DNA of 64,000 nt from the NCBI GenBank assembly GCA_963814055.1, contig CAWFBJ010000025.1, forward strand, positions 248,001 through 312,000. The letters run 5' to 3'. Position 1 is the stretch's first letter; each line of letters begins with the position of its first letter. A program made the translations under genes and the position numbers. Source of the stretch: AWTP1-13 sp963814055. GTDB taxonomy: Bacteria > Pseudomonadota > Alphaproteobacteria > Rhizobiales > Hyphomicrobiaceae. Below, piece after piece: positions 33,957 to 46,297 of this stretch. The notes below the pieces were generated by a model. That model did not search any database. It was given only the letters and a program-made list of their open reading frames with translations, and was not told the origin of the DNA.

Positions 33957-35765
33957 CTAACCGGGCGTGACGCGGGCCGAGAGCGCAACCTCGGCGTGAG
34001 CATCACGTGCCGGGGCCGGCTGGGCACGCTCCGAGAACGTGGCCGCCGATGCCGGACCGCGGTCGGTGGTATAGAAATCGCCCATGCACCAGCACATCCA
34101 TGCCCGTGCGCAGATAGCAGTCCACCGCGTCCGCCGGCGAAGCGACGATGGGCTCGGTGCGGTTGAAGCTGGTGTTGAGCAGGACGGGAACGCCCGTGAG
34201 GCGGCCGAATGCCTCGATCAGGCCGTAGTAGCGCGGATTGGACGAACGCTCGACCGTCTGGATGCGGCCGGTGCCGTCGACGTGCACGGCAGCAGGGATG
34301 CGGTGCCGCGCCTCGGCACGCACCCGCGGCGCCAGCGTCATGAACGGGTCGGGCTGGTCGATCTCGAAGAACTCGTGCGCACGCTCGACCAGCACCGCGG
34401 GCGCAAACGGGCGGAACGACTCGCGCTTCTTGACCTTGGCGTTGAGGACATCGCGCATGTCGGGCCGGCGCGGGTCGGCCAGGATGGAGCGGTTGCCGAG
34501 CGCGCGCGGCCCCATCTCGAAACGACCCTGGAACCAGCCGACGATCTTGCCGTCGGCCAGGTCCTTCGCCACACGCGGCAGCAACTGGTCCTGGGGCAAG
34601 CGCCGGTAGCCCAGGCCGGCATCCTCCAGCGCCTTGATGATCTCCTGATCGCCGTAGGCCTTGCCGTAGAGCGCGTGCGTCAACTCGAAGCCGCGCGGGT
34701 GACCGAGCGTCTGGTGGTAGTGCCACAGCGCGCTGCCGAGCGGCGCGCCGGTGTCGGAGGCGCACGGCGGCACCCACAGGCGCTCGCACGTCCGTGTGCT
34801 CGAGGATCTTGGCGTTGGCGACGCAATTGAGAGCCACGCCGCCGGTCATGCAGAGGTTGCGCGTCGGCGTGCTTCTTCAGCAGCGCGCGCACCATATGCA
34901 GGATGATCTCCTCCGTCACGGTCTGCAGCGCAAAGGCCACGTCGCGATGCCGGTCGGTGAGCGGCTCGCCGGGCAGGCGCGGCGGCCCGAAAGCGGCGAT
35001 GAACTTGCGCTTGAAGGGGCGCAACTGCCCGAACGCGTCGTAGCTGAAATAGGCCATGTTGACGGCATAGCCGCCGTCCGGCGTCGGGCGGATGACGTCG
35101 CGGAAGCGCTCGACGAAGGTGTCCTCGCCGAATGCCGCGAGCGCCATCACCTTGCCTTCGTCGCCGAAGCCGGCAAAGCCCAGATACTCGGTCACGAACG
35201 TGTAGACGAGCCCGGCCGAGTTCATGATGCCGGTCGACCAGATGCGCTCCAGCCGGTTGCCTCGGCCCACGTAGGCGCTGCTCGAGCAGTCGTCGCCGTA
35301 GCCGTCCATGACCAGCACCAGCGCCTCCTCGAACGGGGAGACGAAGAACATGGCGGCATGCGCGTTGTGATGGGGGACGTTGACGATCGGCGGAAGCTTC
35401 ACGTCGCCGAAGAACTTGCGCACATCGCGCGCGCAGATAGCTGGTTGAGCAGCACGATCTGGTTCTGCTGCGAGGCGTGCGAGCTGGGCACCGCCAGGCT
35501 GAGGCTCAGCGGAAAGCGGCGCAGAAGGATCGAAGCAAACGACTTGCGCAGCAGCCGCACGTCCCACGGCGTCGTCAGGACGTCGATGTCGTCCCAAGCA
35601 AGGCCCAAGTCGGCCAAGCCGGCGGCGAGCCCGAGTTTGGGAAATTTCTTGGTCTTCTTGACGCGATTGAAGCGCTCTTCCTCGAGAATCAGCCTCGGGC
35701 ACGCCGTCGTTGAGGAAGGCAACGCCGCTGTCGTGAGTCTTGGCTACGATCCCGAGAATTCTCAA
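33957..35765 (-). pseudogene. Carbamoyltransferase (NodU/CmcH/TobZ family) with at least five frameshifts
   Basis: The start LRILGIVAKTHDSGVAFLND (TTG at 35765) is followed in other frames by LILEEERFNRVKKTKKFPKL, VNVPHHNAHAAMFFVSPFEE, VLVMDGYGDDCSSSAYVGRG, CMTGGVALNCVANAKILEHT, PPCASDTGAPLGSALWHYHQ and RFEMGPRALGNRSILADPRR. Together they cover the whole ASKHA-type carbamoyltransferase: metal His pair, phosphate loop and YrdC-like C-terminal part. Breaks lie near 35700, 35445, 34865, 34795 and 34086; removing one base at 34086 restores LVMGDFYTTDRG. The span is a multiple of three (603 codons). The family transfers carbamoyl groups to sugars or antibiotics. It may be a true pseudogene or poor sequence, since secA next to it is equally broken. 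Confidence 0.75.
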
Positions 35766-35996
35766 GGCTGGAGCACCGCTACATTGCACACGATAGGGTA
35801 CGGCATGCTAGCGGCGCCACACGCCCGACCGCCACGCCGATATTAAAGACCAGGGCCAGTGTGATGTCGAGTTCGCAAACACCCGGCAGCGCCAGTCCAA
35901 TTTGCAGCGATTGCAGGTATTGTGACGATCGGCCCACACCGAAAGCAGCTCCGTCACCCGAAGGTAAACAAGGCGCCCGCCGGGATGCACCGGCAA

Positions 35997-39437
<3,441 letters not shown>

Positions 39438-39804
39438 GTAACCAGGTTCCTATGGTGCTGAGAGGTGAGCTGCCAGCCGTGATGCCGTCAAACGAGCCAG
39501 CATGGAACTCACAAGCGTCATCTCATGGCAGGAAATGCATGAAAGCCGCGAAGAAACGCCTGCAACTCGCCGGTCCCGCCGGGCCCATGCTGAAATAAGG
39601 ACCGGTACCTTTGTTGTCAACGAAGGATGCCCTTCTGCCACACTCGCTGCCGACCTCACGCGAGGTCACTGGCATGACAATTTGGCAAGATTGCCGATCC
39701 GGCAGGAACGTCCGGCAAAATCCGACTGGGCTTGAGAAGCGAGGCGCCCTTCGAGTACATCGAGCAGGTCCAACCGGTCAGCCGAGCCCAGGCAGGAGAT
39801 TCTC
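39438..39804. other. Divergent intergenic region between secA and argJ
   Basis: About 370 bases with promoters for secA (minus) and argJ (plus). I see no convincing small gene and no strong terminator hairpin. Homologous loci in Hyphomicrobiales often carry a peptidyl-prolyl isomerase gene here; none is present. Confidence 0.5.
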
Positions 39805-41059
39805 ATGGCCAAGTCGACGGTGCGGCCCTCGCCGTTTGCCCCAGCGCACCTTCCCGACGTGCCTGTGGTGCCGGGCGTGAGGCTCGCGGCCTGCCAGGCC
39901 GGCATCCGCTACGCGGGACGCACCGATCTCATGATGGCCGTGCTGGACCCCGGCACGACCGTGGCCGGCGTGCTCACGACGTCCAAGACCTGCTCGGCGC
40001 CGGTGCTGTGGTGCCGCCAGAACCTGGAGAAGAAGGGCAAAGCCAGGGCGCTGGTCGTCAATTCCGGCAACGCCAATGCGTTCACGGGCAGGAAGGGGGC
40101 CGAGGCGACGCGCATGACGGCGCAAGCCGCGGCGACCGCTGTGGGCTGTGCGCCCGATGAGGTCTACGTCTCGTCCACGGGCGTCATCGGCGAGCCGCTG
40201 GACGCCACCAAGTTCGCCCATCTCCTGGGCGGCCTGGCCAAGACCGCCGCGCCGGACGTCTGGCACGAGGCGGCCAGAGCCATCATGACCACGGACACTT
40301 TTCCCAAGCTCGCCACGCGCACAGTGCGGCTCGGCGGCACCGATGTGGTGATCAACGGTTTCGCCAAGGGCGCCGGCATGATCGCGCCGGACCTGGCAAC
40401 CATGCTGGCCTATATTTTCACCGATGCGGCAGTCGATCAGGCGGCGCTGCAGGAGATGCTGGCCGCCGGCGCGGACAAGACCTTCAACTGCATCACGATC
40501 GACAGCGACACCTCCACCAGCGACACCGTGCTGCTGTTCGCTACGGGTGCCGCTGGAGGCGCGGGGCGCAGCGGCGATCAGGGATGCATCAAGCGCGGAC
40601 GGGCGGAATTTTGCCGCCGCTCTGCACGACCTGATGCACGAGCTGGCCTTGTGGGTCGTCAAGGACGGGGAGGGTCTCACCAAGCTGATCCGGATCGACG
40701 TCACGGGCGCCGAGAGCGATGCGGCGGCGCGGCGGATCGGCTTTTCCATCGCCAACTCGCCGCTGGTCAAGACCGCGGTGGCCGGCGGTGATCCGAACTG
40801 GGGACGCGTGGTGATGGCGGTGGGCAAGGCGGGAGAGGCGGCGGACCGCGACCGACTGTCGATCACGTATGGCGACGTGGTGGTTGCCAAGGACGGGGAG
40901 CGGGCCTCGACCTACGACGAAAAAACGGTTGCTGCGTATATGGAGGGCCGCGAGATCGCGATCGGCGTGGATATCGGCCTCGGTTCCGGCAAGGCCACGG
41001 TGTGGACCTGCGATCTCACCCACGGCTACATCTCGATCAACGCCGACTATCGCAGCTGA
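39805..41059 (+). CDS. argJ: Bifunctional glutamate N-acetyltransferase/amino-acid acetyltransferase (one frameshift)
   Basis: ArgJ recycles the acetyl group between N-acetylornithine and glutamate in arginine synthesis. The first frame has LAACQAGIRYAGRTDLMMAV, ALVVNSGNANAFTGRKGAEA and the self-cleavage site in KGAGMIAPDLATMLAYIFTD, where the chain is cut before Thr. The second frame continues RDASSADGRNFAAALHDLMH, GGDPNWGRVVMAVGKAGEAA and ends NADYRS, the normal ArgJ end. The break lies between about 40548 and 40610, and the span is one base over a multiple of three, giving 417 residues once corrected. A sequence error is likely. Confidence 0.94.
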
Positions 41060-41085
41060 CGCCAACCGGACTGGATCGCCGGCGC

Positions 41086-41349
41086 CTACATTGGCGGCAG
41101 CATTTCGAGCACGCTGATCATGAACTGCGCGGTCTGCAGCACGGCTAGACGCGCCGTCAGATTGGCTCGCATGTAGCTCGCGCCCAGCAACGACCGCGCG
41201 CTGGCGTAGCCGCGATTGGCCCGCAGCTTGGGGGAAAGGCTCTCGAGCCGCTTGAGGAGCGCTTCGCGCTGAGCCTCCAGGTTAGCGTACGAGACCTTCT
41301 GCCCGCTACGCGGCGATGGACCCGTCCCTTTTGGCTTCCGGTTCGGCAT
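41086..41349 (-). CDS. Uncharacterised small soluble protein
   Basis: An 87-residue protein. A basic start (MPNRKPKGTGPSPRSGQKVS) is followed by a predicted helix pair, NLEAQREALLKRLESLSPKL and RSLLGASYMRANLTARLAVL, ending in TAQFMISVLEMLPPM. No family is recognised. It is convergent with argJ, 26 bases away, and the helical amphipathic pattern supports a real protein. Confidence 0.5.
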   Translation of the reverse strand: MPNRKPKGTGPSPRSGQKVSYANLEAQREALLKRLESLSPKLRANRGYASARSLLGASYMRANLTARLAVLQTAQFMISVLEMLPPM

Positions 41350-41487
41350 GTTTTGCGACCTTGAACCTATGAGCGCGCCTTAAGTCGAATAGGCCGATAG
41401 CTATCTCGCAGCAGCCATGAAAAATCAAAGAATATGGGTGCTGGAGAAGCGCTACAACAGTCGCATTGAAGCATTATTTTTCAAATA

Positions 41488-41503
41488 TTTCAAATACTTG
41501 AAA
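41488..41503. promoter_or_regulatory. AT-rich inverted repeat upstream of MHS transporter
   Basis: TTTCAAATACTTGAAA has perfect 6-bp arms (TTTCAA/TTGAAA), and a second TTTCAAAT unit overlaps its left side, making a repeated operator-like block about 130 bases before the transporter start. Function is inferred from position only. Confidence 0.35.
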
Positions 41504-41633
41504 AGCATCGCCTAGACGAAATGCCGAAGACGAAGGTTGAGAGCGCATCCCTTCTGGGCGTGTGCCATGGATCAATTCAATCGCGAGCCATCAGCTGGAC
41601 GGTCGCGGAAATCGGACGAGGGAGGCTCGACCT

Positions 41634-43280
41634 ATGGCCACGATAACAATGGATGACTCCGGCAGTTCGCGGAGAATGACGGCAGAAGAGAGGAAAGTCA
41701 TATTCGCGTCCTCGCTGGGAACGGTTTTCGAATGGTATGATTTCTACATCTACGGGACGCTGGGCGTCTTTTTGGCCAAGTATTTCTTCTCCAATGTTCC
41801 TCCCAACGTAGCCTTCATCTTCACCCTGCTCGCGTTCGCGGCCGGCTTTGCGGTCCGGCCGCTTGGCGCGCTGGTATTCGGGCGGATCGGCGACATCGTC
41901 GGCCGCAAATACACCTTTCTCGTCACCATGACGCTGATGGGCGTCGGCACCTTCTTCATCGGCGTGCTGCCCTCCTATGCCCAGTGGGGCATCGCGGCAC
42001 CGATCGTGCTGATCGCACTGCGTCTCGTGCAGGGCCTCGCGCTCGGCGGCGAATATGGCGGCGCGGCGATCTATGTCGCCGAACACGCACCTCCCGGAAA
42101 GCGCGGCTACTACACGGCGTGGATTCAGACCACGGCGACGCTCGGCTTGTTCATGGCGCTGCTGCTGATCCTCGCAATCCGCACCATCATGGGCGAGGAG
42201 GCCTTCGCCGATTGGGGCTGGCGCATTCCATTCCTGCTTTCGCTGCTGCTTCTGATTGTTTCGATCTGGATCCGGTTGAAGCTCAACGAATCGCCGGTCT
42301 TCCTGCGCATGAAGGAGGAGGGCCGTACGTCCAAGCGTCCGCTGAGCGAGGCGTTCGGGCAGTGGTCCAACCTGAAGATCGCTATTCTGGCGCTGCTCGG
42401 TGCCACGGCCGGCGAGGCTGTGGTGTGGTACGGTGGACAATTTTACGCCCTGTTCTACCTGACTCAGACGCTGAAGGTGGATGCCACGACCGCGCAAATC
42501 ATGATTGCCGTAGCGCTGGCGATCGGCACGCCGTTCTTCATCTTCTTCGGGTGGCTCTCCGACAAGATCGGCCGCAAGCCGATCATGCTGCTGGGCTTCC
42601 TGCTGGCGGCGATCACCTATGCGCCGATATCGCCGATCAACATCTTCAAGGGGATCACGCATTACGCCAACCCCGCACTGGAGAAGGCACTGACGCAATC
42701 GCCGGTGACGGTCGTCGCCGACCAGTCGGAGTGCTCGTTCCAGTTCAAGATGACGGGTACCGAGAAGTTCACGACCACCTGCGACGCGGCCAAGGCGGCA
42801 CTTGTCGCGGCGTCGGTGAACTACGCCAACGAGCCGGCGCCCAAGGGCACGCCGGCAACGGTACGCGTCGGCGACGAGGCTATCTCGTCGAAGCAGCCGG
42901 ACTTCGCCAAGGTTCTGACGGCCGCAATTGTCAAGCACGGCTATCCGCCCAAGGCTGACCCGGCGCAGATCAACTACCCGATGACGGTAGCCCTGCTGAC
43001 CATCCTGGTGATCTACGTCACCATGGTCTACGGACCGATCGCGGCCTGGCTGGTGGAGCTGTTCCCGACGCGCATCCGCTACAGCGGCCTGTCGCTGCCG
43101 TATCACATCGGCAACGGCTGGTTCGGCGGCTTCCTGCCGGCGACGGTGTTCGCCATCGTGGCCGCGACGGGCGATATCTACTCGGGCCTTTGGTACGTGG
43201 TGGTGGTGGCGTCCATGAGCTTCGTGGTCGGCCTGCTGTTCCTGCCCGAGACGAAGGACGTCGACATCACGAGGATCTAA
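41634..43280 (+). CDS. MFS transporter, metabolite:H+ symporter (MHS) type, with extra periplasmic loop
   Basis: The 548-residue protein has 12 helices. MHS signs are FASSLGTVFEWYDFYIYGTL at helix 1, GRIGDIVGRKYTFLVTMTLM after helix 2, LRLVQGLALGGEYGGAAIYV, and GWLSDKIGRKPIMLLGFLLA between helices 8 and 9. An extra segment of about 110 residues lies between helices 9 and 10, on the periplasmic side by topology, with two Cys (ADQSECSFQFK and TTTCDAAKAAL). The substrate is probably a small organic acid, betaine or proline but is not readable. GGGAGG precedes the ATG at 41634. A terminator follows. Confidence 0.88.
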   Translation: MATITMDDSGSSRRMTAEERKVIFASSLGTVFEWYDFYIYGTLGVFLAKYFFSNVPPNVAFIFTLLAFAAGFAVRPLGALVFGRIGDIVGRKYTFLVTMTLMGVGTFFIGVLPSYAQWGIAAPIVLIALRLVQGLALGGEYGGAAIYVAEHAPPGKRGYYTAWIQTTATLGLFMALLLILAIRTIMGEEAFADWGWRIPFLLSLLLLIVSIWIRLKLNESPVFLRMKEEGRTSKRPLSEAFGQWSNLKIAILALLGATAGEAVVWYGGQFYALFYLTQTLKVDATTAQIMIAVALAIGTPFFIFFGWLSDKIGRKPIMLLGFLLAAITYAPISPINIFKGITHYANPALEKALTQSPVTVVADQSECSFQFKMTGTEKFTTTCDAAKAALVAASVNYANEPAPKGTPATVRVGDEAISSKQPDFAKVLTAAIVKHGYPPKADPAQINYPMTVALLTILVIYVTMVYGPIAAWLVELFPTRIRYSGLSLPYHIGNGWFGGFLPATVFAIVAATGDIYSGLWYVVVVASMSFVVGLLFLPETKDVDITRI

Positions 43281-43312
43281 CGACCAGGCAGATCTCGCTT
43301 TTGCCCATGACT

Positions 43313-43336
43313 GGCCCCGCTTCGGCGGGGCCTTTT
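43313..43336 (+). terminator. Rho-independent terminator after MHS transporter
   Basis: GGCCCCGC pairs with GCGGGGCC (8 bp) around a stable TTCG loop, followed by TTTTGCTTT. It lies 32 bases after the transporter's stop codon. Confidence 0.9.
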
Positions 43337-43525
43337 GCTTTCGGCGGGCTCCGCTCGAGCCAACCCATGCGCCAGCGATCGGCTGTGGAGCGACCTGCAG
43401 CCATTTATGGGCAGACGGGCGGGGGCTGACGGCTCGTGGCCGCGGCTGTACGATGGTATTTGCCATCGGTTAACGACCCTTCCTGGCGAGATGTTAACTC
43501 CCCTTCTTGTAGCTTCGAGGCAAGC

Positions 43526-43930
43526 ATGGGCTTGGACATTCTTCTTGTCGTGGCCTGCGCGCTGATCGACGCCGACGGGCGTGTGTTGTTGGCCAAACGC
43601 CCTCCGGGGCGGCCGCTGGCGGGGCTCTGGGAGTTCCCTGGCGGCAAAGTGGAACGGGGAGAGACACCCGAAGCGGCCCTGATCCGCGAGCTCGAGGAGG
43701 AGCTTTCGATCAGGATCGCAGGCAAGTGCCTCGCACCGTTTTCATTCGCCAGCCACAGCTACGAGGCGTTTCATTTGCTGATGCCTCTCTACGTGTGCCG
43801 CACGTGGGAAGGCGAGGTGACGGCGCAGCAGGGACAGGAGCTTGCCTGGGTTCGTGCCCAACGACTGGTTGACTACGCGATGCCTCCGGCGGACGAACCG
43901 CTGAAGGCCGTACTGCGGGACCTGCTCTAG
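43526..43930 (+). CDS. mutT: 8-oxo-dGTP diphosphatase, MutT
   Basis: MutT hydrolyses 8-oxo-dGTP and prevents transversions. The 134-residue protein starts MGLDILLVVACALIDADGRV and has the Nudix box GGKVERGETPEAALIRELEE with the metal Glu residues, then VCRTWEGEVTAQQGQELAWV and PPADEPLKAVLRDLL. The order secA, argJ, mutT is common in Hyphomicrobiales; here the MHS transporter has been inserted before mutT. Confidence 0.93.
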   Translation: MGLDILLVVACALIDADGRVLLAKRPPGRPLAGLWEFPGGKVERGETPEAALIRELEEELSIRIAGKCLAPFSFASHSYEAFHLLMPLYVCRTWEGEVTAQQGQELAWVRAQRLVDYAMPPADEPLKAVLRDLL

Positions 43931-43967
43931 AAGCGAGCGGGCCTCGATGCGATGGGAGGCGGCTGAA

Positions 43968-44168
43968 ATGCATGCTTTGAAGCAGCTGTCGAGCCGGTTT
44001 GCGCGCGACGACCGCGGCGCTACGGCCATCGAGTACGGGCTGATTGCAGCGCTGATGGCCGTCGGTGCCCTGGGCGGCATGACGGCGCTCGGCGGCGGGT
44101 TGAGCGGAAGCTGGGGCAACACCGCGCAAAAAATTTCGGACTCTATGAAATCCGTCGGCGGCCCGTAA
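43968..44168 (+). CDS. Flp-family type IVb pilin
   Basis: A 66-residue pre-pilin. A short basic leader (MHALKQLSSRFARDDRG) precedes ATAIEYGLIAALMAVGALGG, the Flp motif with Glu-Tyr after the prepilin cleavage site. GGGAGG precedes the ATG at 43968. It lies 37 bases after mutT. No tad/cpa assembly genes are in the window, so this is an orphan pilin subunit here. Confidence 0.9.
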   Translation: MHALKQLSSRFARDDRGATAIEYGLIAALMAVGALGGMTALGGGLSGSWGNTAQKISDSMKSVGGP

Positions 44169-44216
44169 CTCTCAGCGCCGTGGCGTGCTTGGCGGACGCC
44201 CAACCGCCGATAAGGT

Positions 44217-45026
44217 CTAACACGAACCCGTGCGGGCCGTTCGCAGGTAGTGCCAAGAATCGCAGTGCGGCCTGAACCCGATCTTGGCGTAGCAGCGGTT
44301 GGATATAGGATTGCGCAGATCGGTGTAGAGGCAGGCGGCAGTCTTGCCCTCTGCAAAAAGCTGATCGACGGCTGCGGCCGTCACGGAGCCCGCGTACCCC
44401 CGCCCACGGTGCTCGGCCGGCGTGTAGACGGAAGAGATAGCTCCGGTATGCCGTAGACGCCGCGCAATGGCCGCGACGGAAACGGGCTGCTCGTCGAGTG
44501 TCCAAAATAGAAAGCGCCCACTGGCGGCAACCTTCTCAACGTTAGCCTTCTGTGGCGGCGGGTCGTGGGGGACGGCCTGCTGTTGAAAATCCACAAGCCA
44601 TTCGAACAGCAATGGTGCGTCGGCGGCACGCACTGCGCGGGCGGAGCCGGCGACGCCGGGGTAGCGCGGGGCGCGTGTCAATGCATGTATGCGCTGCGGG
44701 ATGGGGTCTTCGAAATGCGTTCCCATCGCGGTCGCGTGCTCGACGAACCAGTGCGATGTTTGATCGGAGCCGACGACACCAGGGTATGCAATCTGCATCG
44801 TGGCTCTTGCGAGTTCCCGGCACTCGGCTTGGTCGAGGTTACCAAGAGCGATGGGGCGGTCCGGCCATTGGATGGCGCAATGGCCGGGCGCGCCCAATGC
44901 CCAATAGCGAAAGCCTGCCGGACTCTCCTTCAGTGCCGACGCAATGACCGCGATTTGGAGGTTGAACCTGACTTCGTCGGCCTCAAGAGCCGGCACGTGC
45001 AATTCTGCAAACTCTGCCAGGTCCAT
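44217..45026 (-). CDS. GNAT-family N-acetyltransferase
   Basis: About 269 residues. The N-terminal 150 residues are poorly defined; the C-terminal part has the acetyl-CoA-binding loop in VYTPAEHRGRGYAGSVTAAA and the following YTDLRNPISNRCYAKIGFRP helix-strand, the usual GNAT pattern. The acceptor is unknown. Start is GTG 45029 or ATG 45026. It is convergent with the pilin gene. Confidence 0.85.
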   Translation of the reverse strand: MDLAEFAELHVPALEADEVRFNLQIAVIASALKESPAGFRYWALGAPGHCAIQWPDRPIALGNLDQAECRELARATMQIAYPGVVGSDQTSHWFVEHATAMGTHFEDPIPQRIHALTRAPRYPGVAGSARAVRAADAPLLFEWLVDFQQQAVPHDPPPQKANVEKVAASGRFLFWTLDEQPVSVAAIARRLRHTGAISSVYTPAEHRGRGYAGSVTAAAVDQLFAEGKTAACLYTDLRNPISNRCYAKIGFRPHCDSWHYLRTARTGSC

Positions 45027-45522
45027 CACAGGTCCTCATGGTTCGCAGCACTTGGTGCGTGTACCCAAATACGAGATGCCGTCTCGCATGTGTGCCAACG
45101 TAAGCCATGCCACGCTGTGGCAGTTCAAGCCCCAGCAACGGACATGGGCGGTCATCGGGCCACACGGGGCAAGAATGCCAGAAGCAGTCATTCCTCGGCG
45201 ACAGGTTCTTCGTCGTTGCCAGGGTCGTTTGCGGGAGGGGGCGAAATCCTGCGCTAAGCCTGATCGTACCAAGCGCGTCGCTATGTCGGCCCCAAAGGTG
45301 AACTATGGGATATGGAAAAAGCGTGCTCGGTTTGGGGACGAGACGATAAAGATGATGACCTTGCAGCCGTCCCCGTCACAGGTGTAGGCAAGGTGCTCCT
45401 GAGGGCTGGGGATCAAGAATGAAGAAACCAAAAAGCACGGTCCCAGATCTCAGCGCAGAGTGCGTTGCCGCGATCGACATTCAAGCGCGAAGTAAGTGCG
45501 CTTGTCTTCGCGGGGCGCGCTC
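45027..45522. other. Gene-poor region with the left inverted repeats
   Basis: About 500 bases without a gene I trust. Short open frames exist but resemble no family. It contains the left copies of two inverted repeats (45231-45275 and 45439-45452) whose partners lie beyond the DUF1772-like gene. Confidence 0.55.
45231..45275 (+). repeat. Left arm of a ~45-bp inverted repeat
   Basis: GCGGGAGGGGGCGAAATCCT and the next 25 bases (ending ACCAAGCG) recur as the reverse complement at 46083-46126. The last 34 bases match perfectly; the G run differs by one base. An inner pair (GGTCCCAGATCTCA at 45439-45452 and TGAAATCTGGGACC at 45991-46004) is nested inside, 13 of 14 bases pairing. Confidence 0.85.
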
Positions 45523-45993
45523 ATGACCGCTCTGGTAAGCCAACTAATTCCTTTAAGCGCGGCCGCCAGCCTTGGCCTTCTCGCTGGCGCGTTGTTGGCC
45601 GAAGACCGGCTGCTGGTGCCCTACTGGCGCTCGCTATCGGCTGAGACGTTTTACGCGCTGCACCCGACCTTTGGACCGATGCTGTACCGCTTCTTCGCAC
45701 CACTGACGATGGCGGCGCCGCTAGCCGCCGTGCTGGCGATGGTGCAGGTCACCCTGCAGTCCGGAGGCCTCACGCCGCGTAGCCTCGCGGCGATCGCAAC
45801 GGCCGTGCTAACCTGCAGTCTAGTCGCCATTTACTTCCTGTATTTCAAGTCGGTGAACGAAGCCCTCTTGCGGCGCGCGGTGTCTGCCACGGACCTGCCA
45901 ACGACTTTGGCGCGTTGGGCGGCTTGGCACCGTGCACGCGTTTTTATTGTCGTGGCTGCCTTCGGGCTGTCCCTTGTGACCCTTGTCGCGTGA
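45523..45993 (+). CDS. Small four-helix membrane protein, DUF1772-like
   Basis: A 156-residue protein with four hydrophobic helices: SAAASLGLLAGALLAEDRLL, FFAPLTMAAPLAAVLAMVQV, AAIATAVLTCSLVAIYFLYF and RVFIVVAAFGLSLVTLVA, with LARWAAWHRARVFIV near the end. That spacing and the W-x-R-x-R before the last helix resemble DUF1772 (anthrone-oxygenase-like) proteins, though the assignment is loose. ATG at 45523 is chosen. The gene lies inside two nested inverted repeats, and its stop codon is part of the inner right arm. Confidence 0.6.
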   Translation: MTALVSQLIPLSAAASLGLLAGALLAEDRLLVPYWRSLSAETFYALHPTFGPMLYRFFAPLTMAAPLAAVLAMVQVTLQSGGLTPRSLAAIATAVLTCSLVAIYFLYFKSVNEALLRRAVSATDLPTTLARWAAWHRARVFIVVAAFGLSLVTLVA

Positions 45994-46297
45994 AATCTGG
46001 GACCTCCATTATGAGTGGAGGCCTCTTGAAGCAGGCTTATAGCCTGTCAAAGCGCATCGAATGACGCGGTTGGCGGCTGACCCGCTTGGTACGATCAGGC
46101 TTAGCGCAGGATTTCGCCCCTCCCGCGTGAGCAAATGCTGCAATTGCTCGGGCAGCTCAGGGTCAGCACCGGTAAGTCTCTATGTGAGCACCGCGTTTGC
46201 GATGTGGACCCGGCAACAGACTTGGGGCCCAAGCCGTCTTGGCCAGCCTCTGTGCGGTCCACATAAATTGAGTACACGGCCAAGTCCGTAGCGATTG
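45994..46297. other. Gene-poor region with the right inverted repeats
   Basis: About 300 bases without a gene I trust. It holds the right arms of the two inverted repeats. On the minus strand the outer arm can be read as a short peptide, PELPEQLQHLLTREGRNPAL, which looks like the end of a lost protein, but I cannot identify it. Confidence 0.5.
46083..46126 (-). repeat. Right arm of the ~45-bp inverted repeat
   Basis: Reverse complement of 45231-45275 with one base fewer in the G run. Sequence outside the repeats does not continue to match on either side. Confidence 0.85.

Noticed and set aside
41577..43466. A 629-codon minus-strand frame opposite the MHS transporter
   Set aside because: Composition is a shadow of the transporter (Arg, Asp, His-rich) and it has no ribosome site.
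45231..46126. Insertion sequence bounded by the inverted repeats
   Set aside because: No transposase or target-site duplication is visible; kept only as inverted repeats around one gene.
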